Below are positions 1 through 8,650 of a stretch of DNA of 64,000 nt, in pieces. The translations under genes and the position numbers were made by a program. The DNA is from Polaromonas sp. GTDB lineage: Bacteria; Pseudomonadota; Gammaproteobacteria; Burkholderiales; Burkholderiaceae_C. How positions within the stretch are numbered: the stretch's first letter is position 1; each line of letters begins with the position of its first letter. Where the stretch lies: positions 496,001-560,000 of the forward strand of contig NZ_JACPOF010000015.1 in assembly GCF_016185115.1 (NCBI RefSeq), written 5' to 3'. Under the pieces are notes generated by a model, which was not told the DNA's origin, made no database searches, and worked only from the letters and a program-made list of their open reading frames with translations.

Positions 1-853
1 TCATGCGCGCCACTTCGCGCAGTGTCGGTTCATCAAGCTGCAGGTAGATGGGCATGCCTTCGGCCGTGGCGCCATCTCCACCGACAGTACCCAGGCCCAC
101 GACGTAGATCTTTACCCCGCGGTCGGCGGCCATCTTTGCTGCGGCAAGAGTGTCTACACCGGTGGTGCGGCGTCCATCGCTCAGCAGAATGATGGCGGCA
201 GAGTTGTACGAGCCCGGCGCTACGGGCGTGATCTCTTTCGGTGGCGGCTTGTCCTTGTCATCCAGGCTGCGTCCGCGCAGCTGCCTGCCGAAGGTCATGC
301 CGCTCAGGTCGATGCCGTGGTCGGGGAAGAGTTCTGCCAGGCACAGCACGATGGCGTTCCCTACCGCTGTGCCCATCTGCATCTGGAAGGCGTCGATAGC
401 CGCGACCAGCGACGTGCGGTCAAGTGTTGCGGCCTGGGCCACCTGGGTGCTGCCGGCGAAGGTGACGAGCCCGACCTCAATGCCCTTGGGCAACTCCTTC
501 AGGAAAGACTTGGCCGCGTCCTGGGCTGCCACCAGCCGGGTTGGTTTGACGTCAGTGACCCGCATGCTGAGCGACACGTCCATGGCCAGCATGATGGATG
601 ACCTTGCCCATGGCAGCGGCACCTTTGCAACGGGTCGCGCTGCGGCCAGCAGCAGCACTGCGCTGGCAAGTAACAGCAGCACGGGCGGCACGTGCCTGCG
701 CCAATTGCGTCCGGCTGTGGCGGCACGCACCATAGCCACGCTGCTGTAGCGCAGTGACGTTCTGCCGCGCCGGCGCAGCAGCCACAGGTAGGCCAATGGC
801 AGCAGGGGCAGCGCAAGCAGCAGCCAGAGGTACTGCGGCCATAGAAAAAACAT
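1..853 (-). CDS. VWA-domain membrane protein, BatA-like (3' end outside window)
   Basis: The product starts at an ATG at 853 and runs off the left edge, so only the first 284 residues are visible. It opens with a hydrophobic segment (about residues 3-22), a basic stretch, and a second membrane segment (about 56-76). A von Willebrand A domain follows, with the metal-site motif DVSLS at residues 92-96 and a later LLSDGRRTTG strand. This is the BatA/BatB layout of membrane-anchored VWA proteins, which usually sit beside MoxR ATPases and DUF58 proteins. Those partners would lie to the left and are not seen. The family call is secure; the BatA assignment rests on topology and motif only. Confidence 0.8.
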   Translation of the reverse strand, partial: MFFLWPQYLWLLLALPLLPLAYLWLLRRRGRTSLRYSSVAMVRAATAGRNWRRHVPPVLLLLASAVLLLAAARPVAKVPLPWARSSIMLAMDVSLSMRVTDVKPTRLVAAQDAAKSFLKELPKGIEVGLVTFAGSTQVAQAATLDRTSLVAAIDAFQMQMGTAVGNAIVLCLAELFPDHGIDLSGMTFGRQLRGRSLDDKDKPPPKEITPVAPGSYNSAAIILLSDGRRTTGVDTLAAAKMAADRGVKIYVVGLGTVGGDGATAEGMPIYLQLDEPTLREVARM

Positions 854-1022
854 CGGGCAATCCTGTACGGTTATCGTGAGGAAGGACTGGCTTCGTCGAA
901 TTTTGCGGCGTGGGGGCACGACATTCCCCGCAACACAGCAATATCGTGCCGCTTATGCCAGCGCTTGGCAAGTACTGGCCCCGCAGGTTTGTTCCGCAAG
1001 CCGGACCTGGGGTGCGATGTGT

Positions 1023-2033
1023 TTAAAGAATGATGTTGTTATTCGGTCTGAGCAGGCTCGGAACATCAGTTTCGCCAAGCATTTGTTTCAGCTCAATCTC
1101 AAGCAATCGGCAAACCTGCGCCATGGGCACATCGTTGGCGCCCCCTTCAAACGGGTTCTCGGTACTCTCCCCAACCTGGTACAGCGAGATATACATCCAG
1201 GAAATGAGCAAACTGAACGGTATGGCAAACCAGCTCATGTTGCCGGCGAGAAAACCGCCAACATGCGCATTGAGCTTGTCAAACTCGACCATGACGCCAA
1301 ACGGCAGCAGCACTGCAAAGCTCCACACAAAAATCGTGTTGATGATGGCGTACTGCCGTGGATAGGGGAAATTCTTTATACGCTCGGCCCTGCTTTGCTG
1401 GTCGATGAAGTCCTTGAGGGTTTTCTGCATTTCGGTGTGATGAAGAACCACCAAATTCTGTGCTGCGTAGAGCGCGCGTATGGCCTCGCTTTGTGCACCC
1501 ATGAGCCATGTCGCCTTGCCCCGCACGTGGGCGATCAATGCAAGCTCTTCTTCCGGCAGGTATTTCAGCAACTCATGGTCCAGCGATGTTTCCGTTTCCG
1601 GTACGGTGAAAAACGTCTTGCCATATTCGGCGTTCGACTGGCTTGATACGCTTTCCCAGATTCTCCGGGTACGAAGCTGGTACCGGAGTGCAGTCAGCCA
1701 GGCGAGATGGCGGTACACCAGCGCCCTTGATTTCTCGCGGTCAACCGGAAAGTCCCTGCTGATCAGGCCCCAGTAACGGCTGCCGGTGGCGATGGCTGTC
1801 CAGACCTGCTGTGCTTCCAGGGTGCGGCCATAAGTCTGCGCGTTCTTGAAGCCAACGATGAACGATGTGGCGGTTCCCAGCACGGCCACCACCACCCAGG
1901 GCAAGGCTACCCACTTCAGATCCAGTAATTGGTAGAGCACCACCGGCACGGTCGTGACAAGCGTAAGCACGTAGATTTTGCGCCGCGTCCAATGAAGAAA
2001 TTCAGTGCGCCTGTAGGATTTTCCGATATGCAT
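1023..2033 (-). CDS. Bestrophin-family (UPF0187) anion channel-like protein
   Basis: This is a membrane protein of about 336 residues counted from the ATG at 2033, which follows an AGGGACAG ribosome site; an upstream in-frame ATG at 2123 gives 30 poorly folded-looking residues and is less likely. Near the N-terminus there is a basic stretch, two hydrophobic segments and the phrase GFKNAQTYGRTLEAQQVW, which matches the conserved K-N-x-x-x-Y-x-R-x-x-E-A region of bacterial bestrophin homologues. A second hydrophobic pair lies near residues 230-270. Bacterial members form pentameric ion channels in the inner membrane, and their physiological role is mostly unknown. The gene lies downstream of mgtC on the same strand but is separated by 242 bases containing a tandem repeat. 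Confidence 0.8.
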   Translation of the reverse strand: MHIGKSYRRTEFLHWTRRKIYVLTLVTTVPVVLYQLLDLKWVALPWVVVAVLGTATSFIVGFKNAQTYGRTLEAQQVWTAIATGSRYWGLISRDFPVDREKSRALVYRHLAWLTALRYQLRTRRIWESVSSQSNAEYGKTFFTVPETETSLDHELLKYLPEEELALIAHVRGKATWLMGAQSEAIRALYAAQNLVVLHHTEMQKTLKDFIDQQSRAERIKNFPYPRQYAIINTIFVWSFAVLLPFGVMVEFDKLNAHVGGFLAGNMSWFAIPFSLLISWMYISLYQVGESTENPFEGGANDVPMAQVCRLLEIELKQMLGETDVPSLLRPNNNIIL

Positions 2034-2193
2034 TGCTGTCCCTGATTTAATGCGCCTACCACCTGCCTGATCCGGGGCACAGCCATACCCAACAAGACGT
2101 TTGAGGCTGTTCCTTTGTGACAAGGTCCAGAAAATAAATGTTCCGGACTAGTGTGGCCTGGGTACGGACGGTCAGTATGCTCCTGCGGCAGCC

Positions 2194-2247
2194 TGTCTCC
2201 TCTGTCTCCTCTGTCTCCTCTGTCTCCTCTGTCTCCTCTGTCTCCTC
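2194..2247. repeat. Six perfect tandem copies of a 9-bp unit (TGTCTCCTC)
   Basis: Six uninterrupted 9-bp units lie between the mgtC stop and the bestrophin-like gene start. The unit is a multiple of three, but no convincing gene reads through it. It is strongly strand-asymmetric (pyrimidine on +, purine on -). Perfect arrays like this are prone to copy-number change, so it is a candidate VNTR. Confidence 0.95.
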
Positions 2248-2275
2248 AATCCCTGATCACTCAAGTCAGCCAAAA

Positions 2276-2992
2276 CTAATCCGAAGTGCTGGCGCTCCAG
2301 TAGGCCTGCGTGACCACGGGCAGGTCTGACAGGCGTTTGACCATGGCATCCAGCTGCGGGCCGTCTATCGATGTGGCGGCCAGCACCGCCTGAATCTTGA
2401 CCTCGTCATCGCCGAAGGCATGGACTTCAAGATCACGCGTGGGATAGCGCAATTCTTCCAGCGATTTTTCGAGCAGGGCCAGAACCATTTTCTGGCTGTC
2501 GCTGGCCGTGACTACATAAACCATGTTGGTCACCTCCGCTGACTTCACGTCCAGCGGGCGGCGGTTGATCTGGTCAACGATGGGGCGTAGCAGCGTATTG
2601 GCAGCCAGGATGAAGAGCGTGGCTACGCCAGCCTCAAGCACCAGGTCGGCGCCCGCGCAAGCGCCTACCGCACCCGAACACCAGAGTGTTGCTGCGGTGT
2701 TGAGGCCACGCACGTTGCCCTCCTCGCGCATGATGACACCGGCGCCGAGAAAGCCTATGCCTGAAATCACGTAAGCCACGACATGTACAGCACCCTCTTG
2801 CCCGTGCAGGCGGGCTGCCATGTCTACAAAGATGGCAGCGCCAAGAGCTACCAGCACATTGGTGCGCAGGCCCGCGGTTCGCTGGCGAAACTGCCTCTCG
2901 AAGCCGATCATGCCGCCGAAGATAAACGCCGCACTCAGGCTGACAAGGGAGTCGATCAGGGACTGGAGATTGACGGTTTGAAATGCCTGCAT
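2276..2992 (-). CDS. MgtC/SapB family inner-membrane protein
   Basis: The protein has about 238 residues from the ATG at 2992; a TTG eleven codons upstream (3025) is also in frame, and neither has a strong ribosome site. The first 140 residues contain four or more hydrophobic segments with the family phrases GGMIGFERQFRQRTAGLRTN, ISGIGFLGAGVI and GLNTAATLWCSGAVG. The C-terminal 80 residues form a soluble ACT-like domain typical of the longer MgtC homologues. MgtC proteins are linked to growth in low magnesium and to modulation of the F-type ATPase. No magnesium transporter or riboswitch-like leader is visible beside it. Family assignment is firm; function here is inferred. Confidence 0.88.
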   Translation of the reverse strand: MQAFQTVNLQSLIDSLVSLSAAFIFGGMIGFERQFRQRTAGLRTNVLVALGAAIFVDMAARLHGQEGAVHVVAYVISGIGFLGAGVIMREEGNVRGLNTAATLWCSGAVGACAGADLVLEAGVATLFILAANTLLRPIVDQINRRPLDVKSAEVTNMVYVVTASDSQKMVLALLEKSLEELRYPTRDLEVHAFGDDEVKIQAVLAATSIDGPQLDAMVKRLSDLPVVTQAYWSASTSD

Positions 2993-3166
2993 GTTGGTGC
3001 GGATATTAACGGCTTGATATGACAATAAAGCAGTACATCAGCACTTGCAGAACGCCACACATGGGCCCATCGGCGGATTTCGGCGGCCAGTGACAAAATG
3101 CCACTGTGCCAGTCCCGCCAGATTACGCTGTGTTGAGGATATCGCCACTCATACCAAAGGAGACAT

Positions 3167-3811
3167 ATGAAACTTACCCTAGCCTATTGCCCGGTTGCCT
3201 GCTCGCTCGTTCCCTACATCCTGCTCACCGAGGCCGGTGCGCAGTTTGATGTGCTCAATGTCAACCTTGAAAAAAACGAGAACAACAGCGCTGACTATCT
3301 GCGCATCAACCCCAAAGGCAAGGTGCCTGCGCTGCTGATTGATGGCGAGCCACTGACCGAGAACGTGGCGATACAGGTGTGGATTGCGCGTGAGTTTCCA
3401 GCCGCAAAGCTGATGCCCGCCGACCCCATGGCCTATGTGCATGCGCTGTCGGTCATGGCCTGGTGTGCGGCCGGCATTCACCCCAAGCTCACGCAGCAGG
3501 CCAGGCCCGCGCGTTACTGTGATCTGCCGGATACGGCAGACAATGTACGTGCGCACGGCTCGCAGGGCATGCTTGAGCTTTTTGAAATTGCAGACAGCAT
3601 GCTGGCCGGGCGTGAATGGTTTTTTGACCATTTCACCTGTGCCGATGCCTACTTTTACTGGTGCTTCCGCCGCGGCTCCATGTTCAAGGCCGACACCTCC
3701 GTTTATAAAAACTGCGTGGCCCACCTTCAGCGCATGGAGCAGCGCGCCAGCGTGCAGAAGCTGCTCGCATATGAGAAGAAAGTACAAGCGGATTTCGCCC
3801 GCGCTGCCTGA
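3167..3811 (+). CDS. Glutathione S-transferase family protein
   Basis: This is a 214-residue cytosolic protein with an excellent ribosome site (AAAGGAGA) seven bases before the ATG. The N-terminal thioredoxin-like domain opens with LAYCPVACSLVPYILLTEAG, and the cis-proline loop is at GKVPALLIDGEPLTENVAI, where the E-N/S pair normally contacts the glutathione gamma-glutamyl group. An all-helical C-terminal domain follows (about residues 85-214). Length and layout match bacterial beta-class-like GSTs. It is a single gene, flanked by mgtC on the other strand and an unknown ORF downstream. The substrate cannot be told from the sequence. Confidence 0.9.
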   Translation: MKLTLAYCPVACSLVPYILLTEAGAQFDVLNVNLEKNENNSADYLRINPKGKVPALLIDGEPLTENVAIQVWIAREFPAAKLMPADPMAYVHALSVMAWCAAGIHPKLTQQARPARYCDLPDTADNVRAHGSQGMLELFEIADSMLAGREWFFDHFTCADAYFYWCFRRGSMFKADTSVYKNCVAHLQRMEQRASVQKLLAYEKKVQADFARAA

Positions 3812-3910
3812 ACCTGAACCGGGCCGTGCAGGGCGGCCCTGCGGTTGCGCAAATCCCCCTTCATCGTCATACTTCACAGGCGGCGCAAGCATGCGCCTGC
3901 GGGAGGTGGC

Positions 3911-4402
3911 TTGCACGACCATAACGACGCCCGGGTAGCTGCACTGCAGAGAGCGGTGGAGGCCGAACGCCTTGAGGACATCCGGCGGGCGCAGCGTTTT
4001 CTTCAGCTGGCGAACAAGGTGCGGGCATTTCGTGACGGTGAGGGCGCGGCGCCGACAGAGGCTGAGCTCACCGAGTGGGCTGAACACACCGCCAAGGCTG
4101 CAGCGCTCGCCGAGCGGCTGGCCGAATTGCAGGAGTCGCCCGAAGAAGCTGCGCCCATATCTGATTTTTCTGACAGCACGGGCATTGCTGCGACCGCCAT
4201 CCCCCATTCGCGGCGTTGGCCGCAGATTGAATGGACAGAGACATTTGCCTATGCCTTCGTCGAGCTGTCGACGGAAGCCGGCGGGGAAATCGCAGACATC
4301 CAGCAGATGAGGGCGCTGGGTGCAAACCTGTGGCTGGAGCAGGGCGGGCGGGATGCGATAGAGGTTGCGCAGGAAGAGTTCGACAAGCGCAAGCCGCGCT
4401 GA
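3911..4402 (+). CDS. Uncharacterised soluble protein, 163 residues
   Basis: I do not recognise this protein. The start is placed at a TTG at 3911 because GGGAGG lies just upstream at 3901-3906; a more distal TTG at 3845 would add 22 basic residues with no ribosome site. The first half is a charged helix rich in Ala, Glu and Arg (VAALQRAVEAERLEDIRRAQ), followed by a Pro/Ser linker and a folded-looking C-terminal part with WTETFAYAFVELSTEAG. It has no signal peptide or membrane segment. Codon use and GC pattern in this frame look coding over its whole length. It ends 78 bases before the convergent CoA-transferase gene. Confidence 0.6.
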   Translation: MHDHNDARVAALQRAVEAERLEDIRRAQRFLQLANKVRAFRDGEGAAPTEAELTEWAEHTAKAAALAERLAELQESPEEAAPISDFSDSTGIAATAIPHSRRWPQIEWTETFAYAFVELSTEAGGEIADIQQMRALGANLWLEQGGRDAIEVAQEEFDKRKPR

Positions 4403-4480
4403 ATGGCGGCGGGGCGCGACGGCCCAATCACCAAATCGCCGCGCAATCGCCGAGCAGTCGTCTATCAGCCGCAGTGAGCC

Positions 4481-5686
4481 TTAACTTTTGGCGGGCGACA
4501 GGGTGGCGATCTCTTCGTCGCTGTAACCCAGTTCTTTCAGAATCTCGACACTGTGCTCCCCATGCATGGGCGGTGGCCTGCGCAGTTGTGTGCGTTCACC
4601 ATCAAAACGCAGCGGTTGCGACACGCCCTGCATCTTGCCGAGGGCGGGATGGTTGTAGTCGAACTTCATGCCGCTGGCCTTCGTGTGTGGGTGCTCTGAC
4701 AGCTCGCCCAGCGTGTGCAGCGGCGAACTGGGAATGCCGGCCTTGTCGAGTTCAGCCAGCCAGGCATCACGGCCTTTGGCCTGAAGGGCTCTGGACACCA
4801 GAGCGACAGTTTTTGCGCGGTTGCGCACGCGGTCGGCGTTGGTGCGGTAGTCGGGGTGGTCCACCACATCGTCCAGATGGGTCATGGTGCAAAAGCGCTT
4901 CCAGAGCGTGTCGTTGGCCACACCCAGGATGAGCGGCTTGTCCGCTGTTTCAAACACCTGGTACGGGCACAGCGATTCATGGCCCGAGCCGGGTTTTTCG
5001 GGCTCTGTGCCGCGCTCCCAGAAGCTTTGCAGAAAGTAGCCGAGCATGCCAGTGGCGGTGTCAAAAAGCGAGGCCTCCACGGTGCTGCCTGCGCCCGTTC
5101 GTTCGCGCTGGTAGAGCGCGGCGAGTATGCCTATGAGGGCGTGCAGGCCTGTGGCCTGGTCTACCGGCGAAAACGGGCTGCGTACCGGCGGGCCGCCGGG
5201 CTCGCCGGTGATGGCCAGCATGCCGGTGAAGGACTGCAGGATCACGTCGTAGCCCTTGCCCTCGTTCATGGGGCCAACGCTGCCAAAGCCCGAGATGTCG
5301 CAATAAATCAGCCGCGGGTTGCAGGCGCGCAGGGCGGCTGCGTCAACGCCGAGCTTGTCGGCCACGCCGGGGCCGAAGCTGGCAATCGCAATGTCTGCCC
5401 ACCTGGCCAGGCGGTAGATGGCGGCAAGGCCTTCTTCGCTGCGCAGGTCCAGGCAGAGGCTGCGCTTGTTGCGGTTGGCGCTTAAAAAAACCGCACCTGT
5501 CCTGCTCTCGCCGTGTTCGCGAAAAGGCGGCCAGTGGCGTGTTTCGTCGCCCTGGTCGGGGGTTTCAATCTTGATGACGTCTGCGCCCATGTCGCCGAGG
5601 TACTGGGCGCACAGCGGACCGGCCAGTACCTTGGACAGGTCGAGCACACGCAGGCCCTGGAGTGGTGATGGCGTTGATGGATTCAT
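4481..5686 (-). CDS. CaiB/BaiF (class III) CoA-transferase
   Basis: The ATG at 5686 gives a 401-residue protein opening with the family start GLRVLDLSKVLAGPLCAQ; the reading frame continues upstream but without family similarity. Other class III marks are GDMGADVIKIE, the GFGSVGPMNEGKGYDV loop, the GLHALIGILAALYQRE helix, and SLFDTATG, whose Asp aligns by eye with the catalytic Asp of formyl-CoA transferase. The C-terminus (PLRFDGERTQ, PPPMHGEHS) is typical. Such enzymes move CoA between acyl-CoA and free acid through Asp-CoA thioester chemistry in the cytosol. It diverges from a Bug receptor gene, sharing a 148-base promoter gap with one copy of the island's 16-bp element. Substrate unknown. 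Confidence 0.9.
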   Translation of the reverse strand: MNPSTPSPLQGLRVLDLSKVLAGPLCAQYLGDMGADVIKIETPDQGDETRHWPPFREHGESRTGAVFLSANRNKRSLCLDLRSEEGLAAIYRLARWADIAIASFGPGVADKLGVDAAALRACNPRLIYCDISGFGSVGPMNEGKGYDVILQSFTGMLAITGEPGGPPVRSPFSPVDQATGLHALIGILAALYQRERTGAGSTVEASLFDTATGMLGYFLQSFWERGTEPEKPGSGHESLCPYQVFETADKPLILGVANDTLWKRFCTMTHLDDVVDHPDYRTNADRVRNRAKTVALVSRALQAKGRDAWLAELDKAGIPSSPLHTLGELSEHPHTKASGMKFDYNHPALGKMQGVSQPLRFDGERTQLRRPPPMHGEHSVEILKELGYSDEEIATLSPAKS

Positions 5687-5769
5687 GGATGGGTTTTCCT
5701 GTCTTGATGTGCGTCGGTGGCTGCACCGACGCAACGTGGTGTTTACCGCATTGACGCCGGTTTGTCTCT

Positions 5770-5806
5770 GGTGGTAGTATAAAGTACAGTAGCATACTAA
5801 ATGGGC
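5770..5806. promoter_or_regulatory. Island promoter/operator element, copy 1
   Basis: The 16-mer AGTACAGTAGCATACT (5783-5798) is followed directly by AAATGGG and preceded, 17 bases before CATACT, by GGTGGT. The copy at 29848-29884 has the same three parts with identical spacing. CATACT resembles a sigma-70 -10 box reading towards the Bug gene, so the element may be promoter and operator at once. An outer pair TAGTAT/ATACTA (5775-5780, 5794-5799) adds dyad symmetry. Confidence 0.6.
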
Positions 5807-5834
5807 ATTGCGCACCACAACCGGAGACGAAACA

Positions 5835-6815
5835 ATGAAGTTCATGAACACACGGCGGGTGATGTTGACGGCCGCCCTGGCGGCTGCGGCACTGGCATCC
5901 GGCAATTCATTTGCCCAGGCCTGGCCGGCAAAGCCGGTGCGCATCGTCACCGCGTTTGCCGCAGGCAGCGCCAGTGACATCGTCGCGCGCCTCTACGCGC
6001 AGGAACTGCAAACCGAATACGGCCAGCCCTTTGTGGTCGAGAACAAACCCGGCGCATCGGGCTTTATCGCAGCCGAGCTGGTAGCCAAGGCCCCGGCAGA
6101 CGGCTACACGCTTTTGCTGACGACCAACACCATCAACTCGGGCAACCCGCACCTGTTCAAGAAGCTGCCTTACGACCCGATCAAGGACTTCACGCCGGTT
6201 GCTCGCATCTGCAACTTCCTGTTCATCCTGACCGTCGCGGCTGATTCACCCGTCAAGTCTGTCGGGGATCTGATGGCTTACGCCAAGGCCAACCCGACCA
6301 AGGCCAGCTTCGCCTACGGCAACAGCACCGGGCAGATCGCTGGCGCAGCCTTCAACAACCTGGCGCACCTGGGCGCGATAGCCGTGCCCTACAAGAGCAC
6401 GCCGCAGGCACTGACCGCGCTTGTTGGCGGCGAAGTGACTTACCTGTTTGTCGATCTGGCCTCCAGCCAGGCGCTGCTCAAGGGCGGACGCCTGCGGGCG
6501 CTGGCCGTGACGACCGAGGCAAAGAGCAAACTGGCGCCCGAACTGCCTACCATTGCTGCCACCGCCAACCTGCCGGGCTTTGACCTGGCGGCCTGGGTCG
6601 GCATTCTCGGCCCGGCAGCACTGCCGGCCGATATCACCAACAGGCTGAGCGCATCCATCAACAAGATCACGGCCAAAAAGGAAGTGACGGACAAGCTGAC
6701 CGCCATGGGCGCCGACGTGTCACCGGGCACTTCGGCGGAACTGGGTGCCTATATGAATCAGCAACTGGCCTCGTGGCGCGACAAGATCAAGGCGGCCGGC
6801 ATACAGCCTGAATAA
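5835..6815 (+). CDS. Bug/TctC-type periplasmic substrate-binding receptor
   Basis: This is a 326-residue exported protein from the ATG at 5835 (GGAGA ribosome site at 5823). It has a Sec signal peptide with an Ala-rich core, cleavage likely after SFAQA, and then the Bug hallmark WPAKPVRIVTAFAAGSASD. Further family phrases are VVENKPGASGFIAAE and VPYKSTPQALTALVGGEV, which form the carboxylate-gripping loops. Bug proteins bind small carboxylates in the periplasm, and most are orphans, as here: no TctA/TctB membrane components are nearby. Divergence from a CoA-transferase gene suggests that the bound acid is activated by the neighbouring enzymes. Confidence 0.9.
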   Translation: MKFMNTRRVMLTAALAAAALASGNSFAQAWPAKPVRIVTAFAAGSASDIVARLYAQELQTEYGQPFVVENKPGASGFIAAELVAKAPADGYTLLLTTNTINSGNPHLFKKLPYDPIKDFTPVARICNFLFILTVAADSPVKSVGDLMAYAKANPTKASFAYGNSTGQIAGAAFNNLAHLGAIAVPYKSTPQALTALVGGEVTYLFVDLASSQALLKGGRLRALAVTTEAKSKLAPELPTIAATANLPGFDLAAWVGILGPAALPADITNRLSASINKITAKKEVTDKLTAMGADVSPGTSAELGAYMNQQLASWRDKIKAAGIQPE

Positions 6816-6872
6816 GTTCGGGTTGTGAGGGGCTCCGGGCGCCAGCGGGCGCGTGCCGGGTGCCGCGTCAGG

Positions 6873-6950
6873 TTCAATTTACTATGAAATTAATAGCTGC
6901 TCACGCTTGTGTTTAAAGGGCTACAGCCGATTTCATGCCTGAAAAAGACC
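6873..6950 (+). repeat. Dispersed repeat A, copy 1
   Basis: The stretch containing ATAGCTGCTCACGC and GATTTCATGCCTGAAAAAG aligns with 51338-51407 and with the reverse complement of 51596-51664, sharing the blocks TACTAT, TAGCTGCTCACG and GATTT-ATGCCT-AAAAAG. It has no coding potential. Its recurrence in two unrelated intergenic sites marks it as a dispersed repeat. Confidence 0.75.
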
Positions 6951-7003
6951 TCTTTTTGCCTATTTTTTAAGCATAAACCTGAGCTGGTCGGTCGAACCCG
7001 TCA

Positions 7004-7029
7004 AAATGTTAAGTTGTAACTTAACATTT
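7004..7029. repeat. 26-bp inverted repeat with 12-bp perfect arms
   Basis: Arms AAATGTTAAGTT and AACTTAACATTT flank GT. It could be a protein site or a hairpin. There is no T-run of the kind expected for an intrinsic terminator of the upstream Bug gene. Confidence 0.8.
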
Positions 7030-7038
7030 ATGTATTTT

Positions 7039-7076
7039 TTAATGTACACGTTAAATTTTTGCCGTGTACGTTAAAT
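7039..7076. repeat. TTAA(T/C)GTA-ACGTTAA palindromic motifs
   Basis: The 16-mer TTAATGTACACGTTAA (7039-7054) is followed by a GTGTACGTTAA half (7064-7074). The same motif family occurs as a perfect palindrome at 51487-51502, also about 55-60 bases from a copy of repeat A. Confidence 0.65.
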
Positions 7077-7137
7077 TTTGGCTTCCCGGCCTTCAGGTGG
7101 CTTTGTTCAGGCTCGCTCTGACGTTCAAAACCCGCCA

Positions 7138-8640
7138 TCAGGCTTTGGCCAGAAACTGCTCCCGCACCTCGCGCCGCTGAACCTTGCCGACCACGCTGCG
7201 CGGCAGGTCACCCAGGATGTGGATGGCCTTGGGCGTCTTGACCGGGCCCAGCGCCTGGCGGACGAATTCGATCAGTTCTTCAGGGTCGGCATCTGCGCCC
7301 GGCCGCAGTGTGATGGCGGCTTCGACGCGCTCGCCCCACTTGTCGTCGGGCAGGCCAAACACCACGGCTTCCTGCACTGCAGCGTTACGGCAGAGCACGT
7401 CTTCCACGTCCAGCGGGTAGACGTTGAAGCCGCCGGTAATCACCACGTCGCGCAGCCGGCCCTTGATGAAGAGGTAGCCGCGCGCATCAAACTGGCCGAT
7501 GTCGCCGGTATGCACCCAGCCGTCGATGATGGTTTTGGCCGTGACCTCGGGCATCTCCAGGTATTCGATCATGCGGATGTCGCCGCGAATGACGATCTCG
7601 CCCGCCTCGCCGACGGGCAGTATGCGGCCATCGGGCGCCATGATCTCGACATGCGCGAGCAGCGTGGGTTTGCCGACCGACGCCAGCACCTCGTCATCAA
7701 CGATGTCGTGGGCGCGCAAAACAGTCGCCACCGACGACGCCTCGGCCTGGCCGTAGGCCGACTCGACCACGTTGCCGAACAGCTTGCGCGCCTGCCTGAA
7801 CTTTTCGGGCGTGGCGGCCGCGCCGCTCCAGATCAGGTGGCGCAGTGCGCTGAAATCCTGCGCCTCAATGCCAGGCACATCCATCAGCATGTAGAGCAGG
7901 GTGGGTGGCATCCATGTCATGGTGGCCTTGTGATGCGCCAGCGCGTCGGCAATCGACTGCGGCCGCGGCCTGTCGATGATCACGCAGCGCCCGCCGCGCG
8001 ACAGCACCGGCAGCATGAAGGCGCCAGCGCCGTGCGTCATGGGCGCGGTGAGCAGGTAGACCTCGTCGCTCTTCAGGTCGAACGCCGTCGCCACCGTGGT
8101 GGCCACTGCGTTGACGGTGCGAAACGACTGCACCACGGCCTTGGGTTTACCTGATGAACCGCCGGTGAACTTGATGGCGTTGGGTTCGGAAGGATCGGTG
8201 CATGCGAAGACCGGCGTATGGCCTTCATGCAGGCGCACCAGGCTTTCGATGCTGGTGGCATCGCCATGCTGGCGGCTGTGCACCACGGGCACGCCCCCGG
8301 CCTTGAAGCCTTCCGCCAGTGCCGGGTCCAGGATAAAGAGGTCGGGTTTGGCGAGTTCGACCTGGCGCTCGACCTCAGCAGCCGCATCACGCGGGTTCAG
8401 CGGAATCAGCCAGAAGCCGCCCGCGTGTATGGCCATGATGCCGATCGCCATCTCCAGCGAGTTGGGCGACAGCACCGCCACACGGGGCCGCCTGAGCCCC
8501 GTGATCTGCTGGATGGCCGCCGCCAGCGCATTGGCCTGCGCCAGCAACTGCGTGAAGGTCAGCGTGCGCTGGCCGTCCTGGATGGCGATGGACGCCGGCC
8601 AGGCGCGTGCTGCCTTGACCAGCAGGTCAACCGGGAACAT
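7138..8640 (-). CDS. AMP-forming acyl-CoA synthetase (ligase 1)
   Basis: This is a 500-residue cytosolic enzyme of the adenylate-forming family, which makes acyl-CoA from acid, ATP and CoA. Signatures in order are FTGGSSGKPKAV (P-loop-like A3), YGQAEAS (A5), VHTGDIG (A7), LRDVVITGGFNVYPLDVED (A8 hinge) and the C-terminal PRSVVGKVQRRE with the catalytic Lys. The start at 8640 is chosen because it lies 10 bases after the preceding gene's stop, and family similarity begins at FPVDLLVKAARAWP. It is the last gene of a seven-gene minus-strand operon that begins at 14398. The substrate cannot be assigned. Confidence 0.9.
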   Translation of the reverse strand: MFPVDLLVKAARAWPASIAIQDGQRTLTFTQLLAQANALAAAIQQITGLRRPRVAVLSPNSLEMAIGIMAIHAGGFWLIPLNPRDAAAEVERQVELAKPDLFILDPALAEGFKAGGVPVVHSRQHGDATSIESLVRLHEGHTPVFACTDPSEPNAIKFTGGSSGKPKAVVQSFRTVNAVATTVATAFDLKSDEVYLLTAPMTHGAGAFMLPVLSRGGRCVIIDRPRPQSIADALAHHKATMTWMPPTLLYMLMDVPGIEAQDFSALRHLIWSGAAATPEKFRQARKLFGNVVESAYGQAEASSVATVLRAHDIVDDEVLASVGKPTLLAHVEIMAPDGRILPVGEAGEIVIRGDIRMIEYLEMPEVTAKTIIDGWVHTGDIGQFDARGYLFIKGRLRDVVITGGFNVYPLDVEDVLCRNAAVQEAVVFGLPDDKWGERVEAAITLRPGADADPEELIEFVRQALGPVKTPKAIHILGDLPRSVVGKVQRREVREQFLAKA

Positions 8641-8650
8641 GAGGCATGGC

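Larger units (their letters stand above)
6816..7137. other. Intergenic region, 322 bases, repeat-rich and AT-rich
   Basis: No gene is seen here. The first 57 bases are GC-rich; the rest is AT-rich and carries a dispersed repeat (6873-6950), a 12-bp-arm palindrome (7004-7029) and TTAA-type palindromes (7039-7076). The same two-part arrangement recurs at 51338-51533. It separates the convergent ends of the Bug gene and the ligase gene, so it is unlikely to be a promoter for either. Confidence 0.7.

Noticed and set aside
2194..2247. Tandem units considered as a CRISPR array
   Set aside because: The unit is 9 bp with no spacers and no cas genes nearby.
3179..4207. 342-codon minus-strand frame over the GST gene
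   Set aside because: It runs antisense through a well-supported GST with a strong ribosome site.
7078..8154. Long open frame on the plus strand opposite ligase 1
   Set aside because: It is antisense to a clear acyl-CoA ligase, its product is His/Arg/Ala-rich without any family motif, and it reflects GC-skewed third positions.
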